A DNA stretch of 64,000 nucleotides from Brevibacillus laterosporus (lineage in GTDB: Bacteria; Bacillota; Bacilli; Brevibacillales; Brevibacillaceae): the NCBI RefSeq assembly GCF_030489605.1, contig NZ_JAUKFY010000017.1, positions 38,033 to 102,032 of the forward strand, in the 5' to 3' direction. How positions within the stretch are numbered: the first letter of the stretch is position 1; each line of letters begins with the position of its first letter. The position numbers and the translations under genes were made by a program. Under the pieces are notes generated by a model that ran no database searches, was not told the DNA's origin, and saw only the letters and a program-made list of their open reading frames with translations. Positions 34,274-43,566 of this stretch are shown piece by piece.

Positions 34274-34420
34274 TTAGGCTCCCCTTTTTCGTTCTTTAGA
34301 AACAGAATCATTCAAATTCCTTCTGATTGCATTACGTAATGTAATTAATAATTCAATACCTAAATACTCTTCCGCGTGTTTATCCGCCTCTAATTCCAAC
34401 CCACTAAGACCAGCATTCAT
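34274..34420 (-). CDS. Possible 48-residue protein, unknown
   Basis: A minus-strand frame encodes MNAGLSGLELEADKHAEEYL followed by GIELLITLRNAIRRNL and a basic tail. It is amphipathic and mostly helical by appearance. A stop directly precedes the ATG. The only ribosome-site candidate is GGAAG at too short a spacing. It could be a small gene or the end of a lost one. Confidence 0.25.
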   Translation of the reverse strand: MNAGLSGLELEADKHAEEYLGIELLITLRNAIRRNLNDSVSKERKRGA

Positions 34421-34818
34421 CTTCCATTTATTTATAAGGCTCACCCTAAATATATCGCAATTTTTTGCTTGTAATTTGGGCCAATATTCAGTGGTTCCTC
34501 GATTGCCCTGTTTGTCTTTCTGTCAGGCGGAGATTATCAATGACTGATGTTTCTCTTCATGCGACGGAGAGTGCTTCCGATCTCTTTGTTCCAATAACAT
34601 TTCATAGTTACCAACATGCAGGATCGTTCAAGATTATTTGCAGTAGACCTTATCACAAATAGTGGTAAAGTGGAGAGTGGATGCAGTGGTAAATTGTAAG
34701 CTCCTTTACACGAATGCGGGGGCTGCGAGGTTAGGTGAAGCTTTATTATTTAATGAAAACAGCAAATCTATAGATGTCGGCTCATGATTGAAATAGGAGA
34801 TGAGATTAACCATGATAG

Positions 34819-35640
34819 GTGTATAAATTAGCCGAGTTATTTGCCAGTGGTACCTATGATGTAGAAGGTACCTACCGGTTAGTGATCCAGCCGAAAAGTA
34901 TATTGCGCGAATTTAGGACCGAAAGGCATGGGTTTCTTTTTACCATTCGTGGAGAAGCTAGATTGTGCGTAAATGGAACTGCCTACGAATTACATCCAGG
35001 AACAGTATTATATGCGGCTCCAGGCATGCAACTTGACTCGCAGGTTTTAGGCCAAACTGAGTACGAGTACTATTTGCTTTTTTATAGATGGGGCAAGCTA
35101 GGTGATGAAAATAGCGGTCATGTATGCGACTCTCATTTCAAGCTGGAACCGGGAGCCAATCCGAGAGTATTAGAATTGCTGATCATGATGCATCAGAATG
35201 CATGTACACTTGGAGGGATGGGAAAACTTCGTGTCAAAGAATTATTCTTAAGTATCATGCATCAAGTTTTGGCAGGTTGCAGGCATCGAGAGAGTGGCTG
35301 TTCTCCGAGTAAAAGGGTGATAGAGGAAGCCATTGCATACATAAACAGACATTATATGAATCCGCTGACACTCGACGAATTGGCTGAGTTGCATGGGATG
35401 AGTTCCAAACGCTTCTCCTACTATTTTCACAAATATACTGGGTTCCGTCCGATCGATTATGTCATTTATTATCGTATGGAAAGAGCGATTGAATTACTGA
35501 AGGTTGGCAATTTTCCCATCCGCGACATTGCGGTCAGTGTGGGGTATGCCAATCCCCTATATTTCAGTAGAGTCTTCAAAAAGAAATTCGGTGTGTCTCC
35601 CTCGGCATACACCTATCAAGTGGATAATCATATATATTGA
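34819..35640 (+). CDS. AraC-family regulator with cupin-type sensor
   Basis: The product is 273 residues: an N-terminal AraC-binding cupin (residues 20-110, FLFTIRGEARLCVNGTAYEL) and a C-terminal double helix-turn-helix (LTLDELAELHGMSSKRFSYY, IRDIAVSVGYANPLYFSRVF). The layout recalls Btr-like siderophore regulators, and a siderophore-binding lipoprotein follows 800 nt downstream. The start is odd: GTG 34819 has no ribosome site of its own. The AGGAG at 34795 serves ATG 34812, a five-codon frame whose TAA overlaps the GTG, so re-initiation or a one-base indel is possible. Confidence 0.8.
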   Translation: MYKLAELFASGTYDVEGTYRLVIQPKSILREFRTERHGFLFTIRGEARLCVNGTAYELHPGTVLYAAPGMQLDSQVLGQTEYEYYLLFYRWGKLGDENSGHVCDSHFKLEPGANPRVLELLIMMHQNACTLGGMGKLRVKELFLSIMHQVLAGCRHRESGCSPSKRVIEEAIAYINRHYMNPLTLDELAELHGMSSKRFSYYFHKYTGFRPIDYVIYYRMERAIELLKVGNFPIRDIAVSVGYANPLYFSRVFKKKFGVSPSAYTYQVDNHIY

Positions 35641-35651
35641 GTTTTTAAAAC

Positions 35652-36353
35652 TTGATTCCATTGAAGAAAACAAGCGCAAATCTTGGCTATGCTGTATTCG
35701 AGCGAGCCTTGAACGAACGAGCGAGTGTGTCATCACACTGCAAGGCTGGTGATGAATCTGGATGGCAGGCTGCTTCCTGTTTACCTCAGTATTTTCTTCC
35801 TGTATCGTTTGTTGCCCTATCCTGCAATCCGGACGCCATCAAAGTTTTGCCTGGATTGTATTTTTTCTTGGCCGATACTCGCGAGGAAGCGAATGAATTA
35901 CATAAGGCTGCACATGCACATTTGAGTCTGGAGCGCAGGCATGAATCGCTTAAATCAGTGCTCGGTCTTGATTTAAGCAGCTTTTCTTTGGATCAGCGCG
36001 TAACTGCCGATATGTTGCCTGATCCGAATCAGCCAGTCCGTAGCCGAACCCATGCTGAGCTGTTACGCCGATATATTACTAACCATCAGCCTACAGTCGA
36101 AGAGGTGTTGGCAAGGCCGGAGGTTGTCGGATCTGCTCACTGGGTTTCCGTTGGAACGGTTGATGACGTGGTAAGCGATATTATTGAGCGGCTTGAGGCT
36201 GGAGCGATTGACGGATTTATAGCTCTTCCGGGCGGTTCAGAAAAATCAATGGAAATATTTTTTGAAAAACTGATGCCGCAGTTGGTTGAACGAGGCTTGT
36301 TCAGAAGCCAATATACGGGTGTCACCTTGCGTAAGCATTTGGGGATTACATAA
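35652..36353 (+). pseudogene. C-terminal remnant of an NtaA/SnaA-type flavin monooxygenase
   Basis: From about codon 40 the frame reads like the last 200 residues of a luciferase-like monooxygenase of the NtaA/SnaA/DszA group: IKVLPGLYFFLADTREEANE, VGSAHWVSVGTVDDVVSDII, EAGAIDGFIALPGGSEKSME, GLFRSQYTGVTLRKHLGI. Full members have about 440 residues; the flavin-binding N-terminal half is missing and the first 40 codons look unrelated. There is no clear ribosome site. I call it a deletion remnant. Confidence 0.72.
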
Positions 36354-36448
36354 GCTGTCGCTTTTAGACAGGAATTCAAGAATGGAACCAGACGTAGATC
36401 ATCAAAATTTCTATTTCGAAATTTTTTTAAAAGGGGTTCTGCTGAAAA

Positions 36449-37441
36449 ATGAATAAAAAGCTTATGCTGGTTGGATTGATAGCATTATTCATGCTGGTTT
36501 TGGCTGCATGTGGAGAAGAAAAACATAATGAAGCAAGTTCAATCTCTAGCAACAACAAAGAAACAGCACGAGCCGAAGTGGACAATGCAGGAACGAGCGA
36601 AACAAGACCGATTGAGTATCTCGGTGAAAAGTATACCGTTCCACAAAAGGTAGAAAAAATGGTGATTACTGGGGCTGTGGAAGCGATGGAGGATGCAGTC
36701 GTGCTTGACGTTCATCCAGTAGGGGCAATATCGATTGGGGTAAAGTTTCCAAAAATGTTTGCTTCGGTAACGGGCAAGTCGGAATCAATTGGTGAAAAAC
36801 AGGAACCCAACTTTGAGAAAATATTGCTATTAAAGCCAGACGTTATTTTAGGTTCATCCAAGTTTCAAAAAGAAGCAGTGGAGAAATTGCAAAAAATCGC
36901 TCCCACTATTTTGGTATCGCATATTGCTACAGACTGGAAATCTAATTTGAAGCTAATGGCAGAATTAACAGGCAAGCAAACAGAGGCAGACAAGATTCTA
37001 GCTCAATATGAAACAGATACACAGGCAGTAAAAGCATTGTTGAAAGAAAAGCTTCACGGCAATAAAGTAGCCGCTGTTCGCATTCGTGGGTCACAAGCCT
37101 TCGTTTACCCGAGAGATGTTTACTTTAACCCTGTCTTATACGACGAAATTGGTTTGGAGGTTCCGCAACAGATAAGCATGGCGAAAACACAAGAAGCAAT
37201 CTCTATCGAGCAGCTGGCGGAAATGAATCCGGATTATTTATTTGTGCAATTCTCTACGAGTGAAACGCAAGAAGCGAAGCATGCATTTGAGGACTTGAAA
37301 AAGAATCCCGTAATACAAAACCTGAATGCCTTTAAACAAGATCACGTATATGTTAACGTGGTTGATCCGCTTATGGAAGGAGGTCCCGCTTATAGTCGAA
37401 TCAGGTTTCTAGAAGGTGTGCAAAAGCATCTAGATAGATAA
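36449..37441 (+). CDS. Iron-siderophore ABC transporter substrate-binding lipoprotein
   Basis: The product is 330 residues. A lipoprotein signal (KKLMLVGLIALFMLVLAACG) puts the lipid on the Cys of LAAC. The rest is a class III periplasmic-binding fold: PQKVEKMVITG, PNFEKILLLKPDVILGSS, MNPDYLFVQF, NLNAFKQDHVYVN. The family (YfiY/FeuA/FhuD-like) captures ferric siderophores at the cell surface and hands them to FecCD-type permeases. No permease or ATPase gene follows, so it is an orphan relying on transporters elsewhere. AAAGGGG precedes the ATG. Confidence 0.87.
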   Translation: MNKKLMLVGLIALFMLVLAACGEEKHNEASSISSNNKETARAEVDNAGTSETRPIEYLGEKYTVPQKVEKMVITGAVEAMEDAVVLDVHPVGAISIGVKFPKMFASVTGKSESIGEKQEPNFEKILLLKPDVILGSSKFQKEAVEKLQKIAPTILVSHIATDWKSNLKLMAELTGKQTEADKILAQYETDTQAVKALLKEKLHGNKVAAVRIRGSQAFVYPRDVYFNPVLYDEIGLEVPQQISMAKTQEAISIEQLAEMNPDYLFVQFSTSETQEAKHAFEDLKKNPVIQNLNAFKQDHVYVNVVDPLMEGGPAYSRIRFLEGVQKHLDR

Positions 37442-37757
37442 TGGAAGTGTGAAAGATTGCACTAAATGGATCCGATGCTCATGAAATGGACGATTTCATT
37501 TTCGATTGTTGGATGGTGTTTGCTTTTGTTGTCTCTCGTGGACATCGATCAAAGAGGCATAGCTGGTATACATACTTCATCAAAGATTAAAAAAGAGGTG
37601 TTTCTATTTAAAGAAAGCACTTCATTGTCAGAGGGATTGTGTCTTTAGATACTGATGTGTATGTTGTGGTGGTTAAACTGCATTTAAATACAGTACGATG
37701 AACCGTATCACAAGTAACGGAAAAATTGTTGAACTAACGCGTTCGATAGTTAAATAA

Positions 37758-37803
37758 AAAGAGGCAGTCAGAAAAGCGTTTTTTTGTTCTTGACTGCCTC
37801 TTT
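37758..37803. terminator. Bidirectional terminator
   Basis: AAAGAGGCAGTCA (37758-37770) and TGACTGCCTCTTT (37791-37803) form a perfect 13-bp stem. It lies in the 558-base gap (37442-37999), which otherwise shows no gene apart from an unconvincing 60-codon frame at 37466. Confidence 0.88.
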
Positions 37804-37999
37804 CATTTTGATACATATGCGATTTACATGTAGTTTATAGTATTTGTACTGAAGGACTATAAAACCACTCTATTTTGTGTTTATTACTGGTTTTATTTAT
37901 TTTGGAAAAATAAGATTAATAAGTAGATAGTCATGCTCATTAGTAGCACAAATGGTCAGAAACCGGCTACCATTACAAAAAAATAAGTTTTTTATAGTT

Positions 38000-38866
38000 T
38001 TAAGTCAAATAACAATACAGAAAGTCAAGCACTTGAGCAAACGCTCGCTGGACGTTTTCTTTATCCAGTTGTCGATCAAACAAGTGGTCTTCCCCAGGGA
38101 GGGTAAGGAGTCTATGCTCGATTCCAGCGCTTTTTAACCGTTCGGCCATAGATATCGATTCCTCGCAAGGAACATCATGATCGGTTTCCCCATGTAAGAG
38201 CATAATAGGAGGGAGCGAGTGATTCACATACTCAATCGGACAAAGTAGTCTTAGCTCTTCCTCATTTCGTATTGGGTCCAGTCCCGTCGTTTTCCAGATC
38301 CAGCTACCTTGCTGACGATAATATAAATAAAGACCGAATCTTTGCTGAATGGAGCTTTCAGTAAGTATTTCTTTCGTGAGTAATTGATCGGCTAACTTCT
38401 TGGGGACAAGCGTTTTCTGTAAGTAAAAGGGACTCGGCTCTGAAGCCCAATTTCCTCGAATATCCCCATACCCGTAAAAGGAGACGACTGCTTTTACATA
38501 CGACTCTTTAGAGCCTGCAAGTAAAGCCAGATAACCGCCTGCAGAAGAGCCTATTACAGCAATCGCTGATGGCTCGATGCCAAGCATGGCCGGGGCTTGG
38601 TCGCGGACCCATCGCAGAGCATCTTGCACATCTTCTGCTATAGCAGGCAGCTTGGTTTCGGGAGCCAATCGATAATCGATAGAGAAAACATGAAATCCAG
38701 CCTGATTATATTGAGTGATATGCTGTGGCAAAATATCTTTTCTCGATCCAAAAATAAATCCGCCCCCATGGATATAGACAATAATAGGGGCATTTATTTT
38801 GCCAGTGCTGTAAAAATCTCCGAGCAGATTAACCCCGTTAACCGTTTTATAACAAATTGTTCTCAC
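38000..38866 (-). CDS. Alpha/beta-hydrolase esterase (HSL/acetyl-esterase type)
   Basis: The product is 288 residues. It has the oxyanion motif HGGGFIFGS, nucleophile Ser in VIGSSAGGYLA, an acid near HGETDHDVPCEES and the final His in GEDHLF. This is the hormone-sensitive-lipase-like group of carboxyl esterases acting on short acyl esters. No signal peptide. The GTG start at 38866 has AAGGAG at good spacing. It is a lone minus-strand gene next to the divergent pucR. Confidence 0.85.
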   Translation of the reverse strand: MRTICYKTVNGVNLLGDFYSTGKINAPIIVYIHGGGFIFGSRKDILPQHITQYNQAGFHVFSIDYRLAPETKLPAIAEDVQDALRWVRDQAPAMLGIEPSAIAVIGSSAGGYLALLAGSKESYVKAVVSFYGYGDIRGNWASEPSPFYLQKTLVPKKLADQLLTKEILTESSIQQRFGLYLYYRQQGSWIWKTTGLDPIRNEEELRLLCPIEYVNHSLPPIMLLHGETDHDVPCEESISMAERLKSAGIEHRLLTLPGEDHLFDRQLDKENVQRAFAQVLDFLYCYLT

Positions 38867-39068
38867 TTTATTTCTCCTTTTTGAGTCTGGTTTTTCTGTT
38901 ACGATGTATCTTAACGAAGACTTCTAGTGATAGTATTGGTATGCTTATAGTACTGTCTTCTGTCACAAGACTCAATAGCGGTATGGGAACACATAAGAAA
39001 AATGGAGCCTTTTCTCTATATAAAAGACAGCTAAGATTATTTCGAATGAAGGGGTTGGAGTGAAGGAT

Positions 39069-40751
39069 ATGGAGTTTAGGGTAGAGCATATACTGAGAAT
39101 GCAGAGATTACAGGATGCGGAGGTATTGGGTGGAAAGAAGGGGCTTTCCAATGTGATTAAAGGGATCACCATCATGGAAGCTCCCGATATTGCAGATTGG
39201 CTGAAGGGTGGAGAGATGCTACTGACTAGCTTATATCCGATCCGTAATTATACAGAAGCCGAACAGCGGGAATTTGTCTTACGCCTTGCTGAAAAGAAAG
39301 TCAGCGCTTTGATGATCAAAAACCACCGATTCGTCCAAAAAATCCCGGATGCGATCGTGGAGGCGGGTGAACAAGCAGCTTTGCCCATTATCCAGATTCC
39401 TCAAGACATTCCTTATGTGGACGTGCTTTATCCAGTTATGGAAGAGCTGTTTAATAATCAGGTGATGAAGCTTAAATACTTTATCGAGGTACATGATCGC
39501 TTCACAACGCTTTCCCTAACGGATGCCGGTCTGGAATCCATTATTACTACATTAGGTGAATTGATTGGAAACCCTGTCGCCATTTATGACCGGAATTTTG
39601 TTTGCATGACGGCTACTTCCTCATACACCATGCCGATAGAACAGCGGGATAGCGTAGTGGAACGTGAGAAAGAAGTCGAAACCAAATTCCCTTATTATTG
39701 GTTGACGGCGCAGGTTTCAGAAGGTGAATCGGAGCCTCAATTTGTCGAGCAGGTAGTCGTACCCATTCGGACGATCAATCATATCAAAGTGCATCTGGTC
39801 ATCACGGAGGCCCATAAGCGGCTGGAAGAGCTAGATTTTATTGCGATTGAAAATGCTGCTACTGCCCTTTCTCTTGAGCTAGTCAAGCAATTTGCCGTAG
39901 CAGAAGTGGAGCGAGAATTTAAAAATGATATTATTGACGATCTTTTAGCGGGCAAAAGCCAAATGCTGGAGACAGTTTATCATCGAGCTAATTTGATCGG
40001 TTGGGATTTAGATCGTTCATATGCTGTGCTTTTATTTCATGTAAAAGAAGAGTTTACGACATTGAGCCAAAATGAAATGGATAAGCTGCGAAGTTCACGG
40101 AGCTTGCAAACAAAAACCTTCAGCGATTTACATGAAGCTGTACGCTCTCATTTTGTGAATGGCATTTTGCGAAGACGTGGAGATACAATTACCCTGCTTT
40201 TACCAGTTAACGAGCAGGAAGGAAAAGCGAAAAGCTGGCTATCTGCTGTCAAGGAGAGAGCACGTGAGATTCAAGAGAACATTCGTGCTAAAGCCAAAGA
40301 CATTGTTGTACAGGTAGGCATCGGTAATGTAGCAGAAACGGTAATGGATATTTCGAGGAGTTACCAGGAGGCGCAGGATGCATTGGATTTAGGAGAGAAG
40401 CTCTATGGGAAAGAATCGATTACCGCCTTTGCCGAGCTTGGACTTTTCCGGCTGCTTTGCCAATTTCCAGACCCTGCTGTCCTAACCTCTTTCATCCCTC
40501 CTTCTTTAAGTAGATTGGTGGAAAGTAAAAGTGCTATTAAAAATGATCTGCTACATACACTGGAGGTATTTTTAGAGCATAACCAAAATGCTGCAAAAGC
40601 AGCCCATGATTTATTTGTACATTACAAAACGGTCATGTACAGACTTGAACGGATCAGAGAAATAACGAGCATGGATTTTGAGGACTCAGAAGAGATGTTA
40701 GGAGTTCGAGTAGGCCTTAAGATTCTAAATCTGGTAAAAATTGAAAAATAA
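39069..40751 (+). CDS. pucR: PucR-type regulator of purine/ureide catabolism
   Basis: The product is 560 residues. It has an N-terminal PucR sensor domain (about 10-130, VIKGITIMEAPDIADWLKGG), a middle GGDEF-like domain and a C-terminal PucR helix-turn-helix (NQNAAKAAHDLFVHYKTVMY). PucR in Bacillus activates purine degradation genes in response to allantoin-type inducers. The ureide operon begins 180 nt downstream on the same strand, beyond a strong terminator, so pucR is a separate unit that probably activates it. ATG 39069 is set by GGAG eight bases upstream. Confidence 0.88.
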   Translation: MEFRVEHILRMQRLQDAEVLGGKKGLSNVIKGITIMEAPDIADWLKGGEMLLTSLYPIRNYTEAEQREFVLRLAEKKVSALMIKNHRFVQKIPDAIVEAGEQAALPIIQIPQDIPYVDVLYPVMEELFNNQVMKLKYFIEVHDRFTTLSLTDAGLESIITTLGELIGNPVAIYDRNFVCMTATSSYTMPIEQRDSVVEREKEVETKFPYYWLTAQVSEGESEPQFVEQVVVPIRTINHIKVHLVITEAHKRLEELDFIAIENAATALSLELVKQFAVAEVEREFKNDIIDDLLAGKSQMLETVYHRANLIGWDLDRSYAVLLFHVKEEFTTLSQNEMDKLRSSRSLQTKTFSDLHEAVRSHFVNGILRRRGDTITLLLPVNEQEGKAKSWLSAVKERAREIQENIRAKAKDIVVQVGIGNVAETVMDISRSYQEAQDALDLGEKLYGKESITAFAELGLFRLLCQFPDPAVLTSFIPPSLSRLVESKSAIKNDLLHTLEVFLEHNQNAAKAAHDLFVHYKTVMYRLERIREITSMDFEDSEEMLGVRVGLKILNLVKIEK

Positions 40752-40767
40752 ACCGAAAATGGAAGAT

Positions 40768-40794
40768 AGACGGGCCTGTGCCCGTCTTTTTTTT
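40768..40794 (+). terminator. pucR terminator
   Basis: AGACGGGC (40768-40775), loop CTGT, GCCCGTCT (40780-40787), then eight T. Confidence 0.93.
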
Positions 40795-40848
40795 ACCCAA
40801 GATGGATAAATACCTAGCAAGACTTTTATCCACTCCTGTTAATGACTC

Positions 40849-40868
40849 TATAATAGTAAGCGCTTACA
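40849..40868 (+). promoter_or_regulatory. Ureide operon -10 box with cre-like palindrome
   Basis: TATAAT (40849-40854) is followed at once by the perfect palindrome GTAAGCGCTTAC (40856-40867), one mismatch from the CcpA cre consensus. No good -35 box precedes it, as expected for an activator-dependent promoter. CcpA bound here would block transcription when a better carbon source is present. Confidence 0.6.
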
Positions 40869-40932
40869 ATGAGAGTGCAAGTTAGGAAAACGTCTTACGA
40901 TCAATTCATCTTCAGAGAAAGGAACAGTGAGT

Positions 40933-42165
40933 ATGGGAGAGTTAAGTAAAGAGATCGTACAGCATTTAGAGTGGCTGGGTCATTTTGGAAAAGAACCTGA
41001 AGGGGGCATTTCCCGATTTCTCTACTCGAAAGAGTGGTTAGAAGCTCAAAAAGCTTTAGAAGATTGGATGAATAAAGAAGGCTTTGACTTCCATTTTGAT
41101 GAGGTAGGTAATTTATTTGGAGGGCTACGTGGAACAAAGTATCAGGGTGAAACTATTTTAACCGGTTCTCATGTGGATACGGTAGGCAATGGTGGATTGT
41201 ACGATGGTCAATACGGTATTATCGCAGGATTGCTTGCGATTAAATCTCTAAAGGAGAAATACGGAAATCCGCTGCGTAATTTACAAGTGGTATCCATGGC
41301 TGAGGAAGAAGGTAGTCGTTTCCCTTATGCATTCTGGGGTTCTAAAAATATCGTCTGCACAGCAAAGCGCGAAGAAGTAGAAAACATTGCAGACTTTGAT
41401 GGAATAGCCTTTGTGGATGCGATGAGAGAATGCGGCTTTGATTTTCGCAAAGAATCCACTGAGCTTCGCAAAGATCTGAAAACATTTGTAGAAATCCATA
41501 TCGAGCAAGGCAGTGTTCTGGAAAACGAGAAAAAATCTGTAGGCGTAGTCCATAGTATTGTTGGCCAACGCAGGTTTACCGTAGAAGTGACAGGGGAAGC
41601 CAACCATGCTGGTACGACCCCGATGGGTTATCGCAAGGATACGGTTCATGCCGCTAGTACCATGATCTGTGACGTGATGAGCAGATCGAAAAAGCACGGA
41701 GATCCATTAGTAGCGACAGTAGGCAAAATTGAAGTGAAACCAAACGTGGTTAACGTGGTTCCCGGCTATACCCTATTTACGATGGACATTCGCCATACTG
41801 AGAAAGAAGCGCTTGTTCAATTTACCGAAGAAATTATGGCTTCTATGAATGCCATTGCAGAAGAAATGGGCGTAGGCTTGAAGGTCGATATGTGGATGGA
41901 TGTTGACCCAGTTCCTATGGATAAACGTGTAGTCGAAATAATCGAAAAACAGTGTATGGAAAAAGGCTTGAATTATAAGCTAATGCACAGCGGAGCAGGA
42001 CATGATGCCCAAATCCTGGCGCCGTTTGTTCCATCAGCAATGATTTTTGTACCAAGTAGAAAGGGAATTAGCCACAACCCGGCGGAGTATACTGAGCCTC
42101 ATGATTTAGCCGAGGGCGTGAAAGCTCTGATCGGTACACTTTATGAGCTAGCCTATAAAGAATAG
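40933..42165 (+). CDS. allC: Allantoate amidohydrolase
   Basis: The product is 410 residues of the M20 metallopeptidase/amidohydrolase group. Metal and catalytic motifs are TGSHVDTVGNGGLYDGQYG, EEEGSRFPYAF, FVEIHIEQGSVLE, NHAGTTPM and SGAGHDAQ. It hydrolyses allantoate to ureidoglycine, ammonia and CO2. ATG 40933 has AAAGGA nine bases upstream. It is the first gene of a nine-gene operon; no allantoinase gene is in the window, so the operon enters at allantoate. Ureidoglycolate hydrolases and beta-ureidopropionases are relatives, but the context decides. Confidence 0.92.
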   Translation: MGELSKEIVQHLEWLGHFGKEPEGGISRFLYSKEWLEAQKALEDWMNKEGFDFHFDEVGNLFGGLRGTKYQGETILTGSHVDTVGNGGLYDGQYGIIAGLLAIKSLKEKYGNPLRNLQVVSMAEEEGSRFPYAFWGSKNIVCTAKREEVENIADFDGIAFVDAMRECGFDFRKESTELRKDLKTFVEIHIEQGSVLENEKKSVGVVHSIVGQRRFTVEVTGEANHAGTTPMGYRKDTVHAASTMICDVMSRSKKHGDPLVATVGKIEVKPNVVNVVPGYTLFTMDIRHTEKEALVQFTEEIMASMNAIAEEMGVGLKVDMWMDVDPVPMDKRVVEIIEKQCMEKGLNYKLMHSGAGHDAQILAPFVPSAMIFVPSRKGISHNPAEYTEPHDLAEGVKALIGTLYELAYKE

Positions 42166-42220
42166 ATGACATCTTGGCGTATCGTTTGCCTATAACCTCA
42201 TCGTAAGGAGCAGAAAAGAG

Positions 42221-43504
42221 ATGAACGAACATACACCAGCAGCTAAACAAGGTGGTCTTGCGTATTGGAAAAAGGTCGTCATTCTGTTTTGTCTTGGTTG
42301 GACTGTCATCTGGATTTACAGAACTGTACTGAACCCGATTTTACCAGAAATTAAAGTGCAGCTTGGTGTTGAATCAGATGCTAGCATGGGTCTAATCTCC
42401 AGTATGTTTTTTCTGGCGTATACCTCTATGCAGATTCCATCCGGCTTTCTCGCTGATAAATTTGGAAGAAAAATAATGCTGATCCCGGGCTTCCTGATCT
42501 TTGCTTTTGGAGCCTTTACGGTAGGGATTGCACCGTCTTTGGCTTTCCTGTTAGTGGGAAGCTTCTTGGCAGGACTTGGACAAGGTACTTATTATGGACC
42601 AGCTTATTCAATCTCATCCTCCGCAATCCCAAATGAAAAGCGAGGCTTTTCCACTGCCATTATCAACAGCGGCTCGGCGCTCGGAATGGCCCTTGGATAC
42701 ATCGGTTCCTCTTACATGGTAAAGGGACTCGGCTGGGACTGGAGACCTCTCATTTATGTCACAGGTGCTTTAATAGTTATTATCGTTATTGCCTTTGCTA
42801 AAGTAATTAAGGAAAAACCGGCAGAAAATGCTGTTGAAGGAACAAAGGAAAAAGATCCGAATGATAAAGCAACAATGAAAACGCTTTTTGGCGATATTCG
42901 CATGATTTCTGCTTATGTTATTTACTTTTCCGTGTGCTACGGGTATTACATGATTGTAACCTGGCTTCCTAGTTACCTGCAAATGGAGAGAGGATTTCAA
43001 GGTGCTGCTATCGGCTTTGCCTCTGCTCTGGTTGCCTTTGCTTCTGTTCCAGGGGCTCTATTGTTCAGCCGTTTGTCTGATAAGTTCAAGCATAAAAAGA
43101 TAATGGTTGTTATTTTGTTACAAATTATAGCCGCAGTTACCCTGTATCTGACGGTAGCGGTGCAAAACAATGACTTATTGATTTTGTTCCTAATCATGTA
43201 TGGATTCTTCGGTAAACTAGCCGTAGATCCGATTATGATCTCTTACGTGGCAGATATTGCTCCGAAACAAGGATATAGCACAACGTTTGGTGTGTTTAAC
43301 TTTTTTGGAATGATGTCATCTGTAGTTGCTCCGTTTGTAACCGGTTTAATTTCAGACGCTACAGGAAGCAAAATCTTGGGCTTTTACCTTGCAATCGGTA
43401 TTATTATTGTATGTACCGCATTCCTGTTCATTGCGAATCTACAAAGTACCTCACGCAGTAAAAAGGTAGAAGCCAATGAACAAGAATTCAAATTTAGCAA
43501 ATGA
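42221..43504 (+). CDS. MFS permease, probably for allantoate or allantoin
   Basis: The product is 427 residues with 12 hydrophobic segments and the MFS loop motif between helices 2 and 3 (GFLADKFGRKIML). It belongs to the anion/hexuronate-like MFS group. Its place between allC and allE, with the stop overlapping the next frame, points to uptake of a ureide such as allantoate; the exact substrate is inferred. AAGGAG lies 12-16 nt upstream of the ATG. Confidence 0.82.
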   Translation: MNEHTPAAKQGGLAYWKKVVILFCLGWTVIWIYRTVLNPILPEIKVQLGVESDASMGLISSMFFLAYTSMQIPSGFLADKFGRKIMLIPGFLIFAFGAFTVGIAPSLAFLLVGSFLAGLGQGTYYGPAYSISSSAIPNEKRGFSTAIINSGSALGMALGYIGSSYMVKGLGWDWRPLIYVTGALIVIIVIAFAKVIKEKPAENAVEGTKEKDPNDKATMKTLFGDIRMISAYVIYFSVCYGYYMIVTWLPSYLQMERGFQGAAIGFASALVAFASVPGALLFSRLSDKFKHKKIMVVILLQIIAAVTLYLTVAVQNNDLLILFLIMYGFFGKLAVDPIMISYVADIAPKQGYSTTFGVFNFFGMMSSVVAPFVTGLISDATGSKILGFYLAIGIIIVCTAFLFIANLQSTSRSKKVEANEQEFKFSK

Positions 43505-43566
43505 TTTCGCAGTCTCGTCCTGACGGAATCCTTGCACAAAAAATAGCGAATGGGAGAGAAATGACA

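Noticed and set aside
34465..34662. A 65-codon plus-strand frame before the AraC gene
   Set aside because: No ribosome site and a composition unlike coding DNA nearby.
37466..37648. A 60-codon frame after the siderophore-binding gene as a permease start
   Set aside because: One hydrophobic stretch only, no FecCD motifs, no ribosome site.
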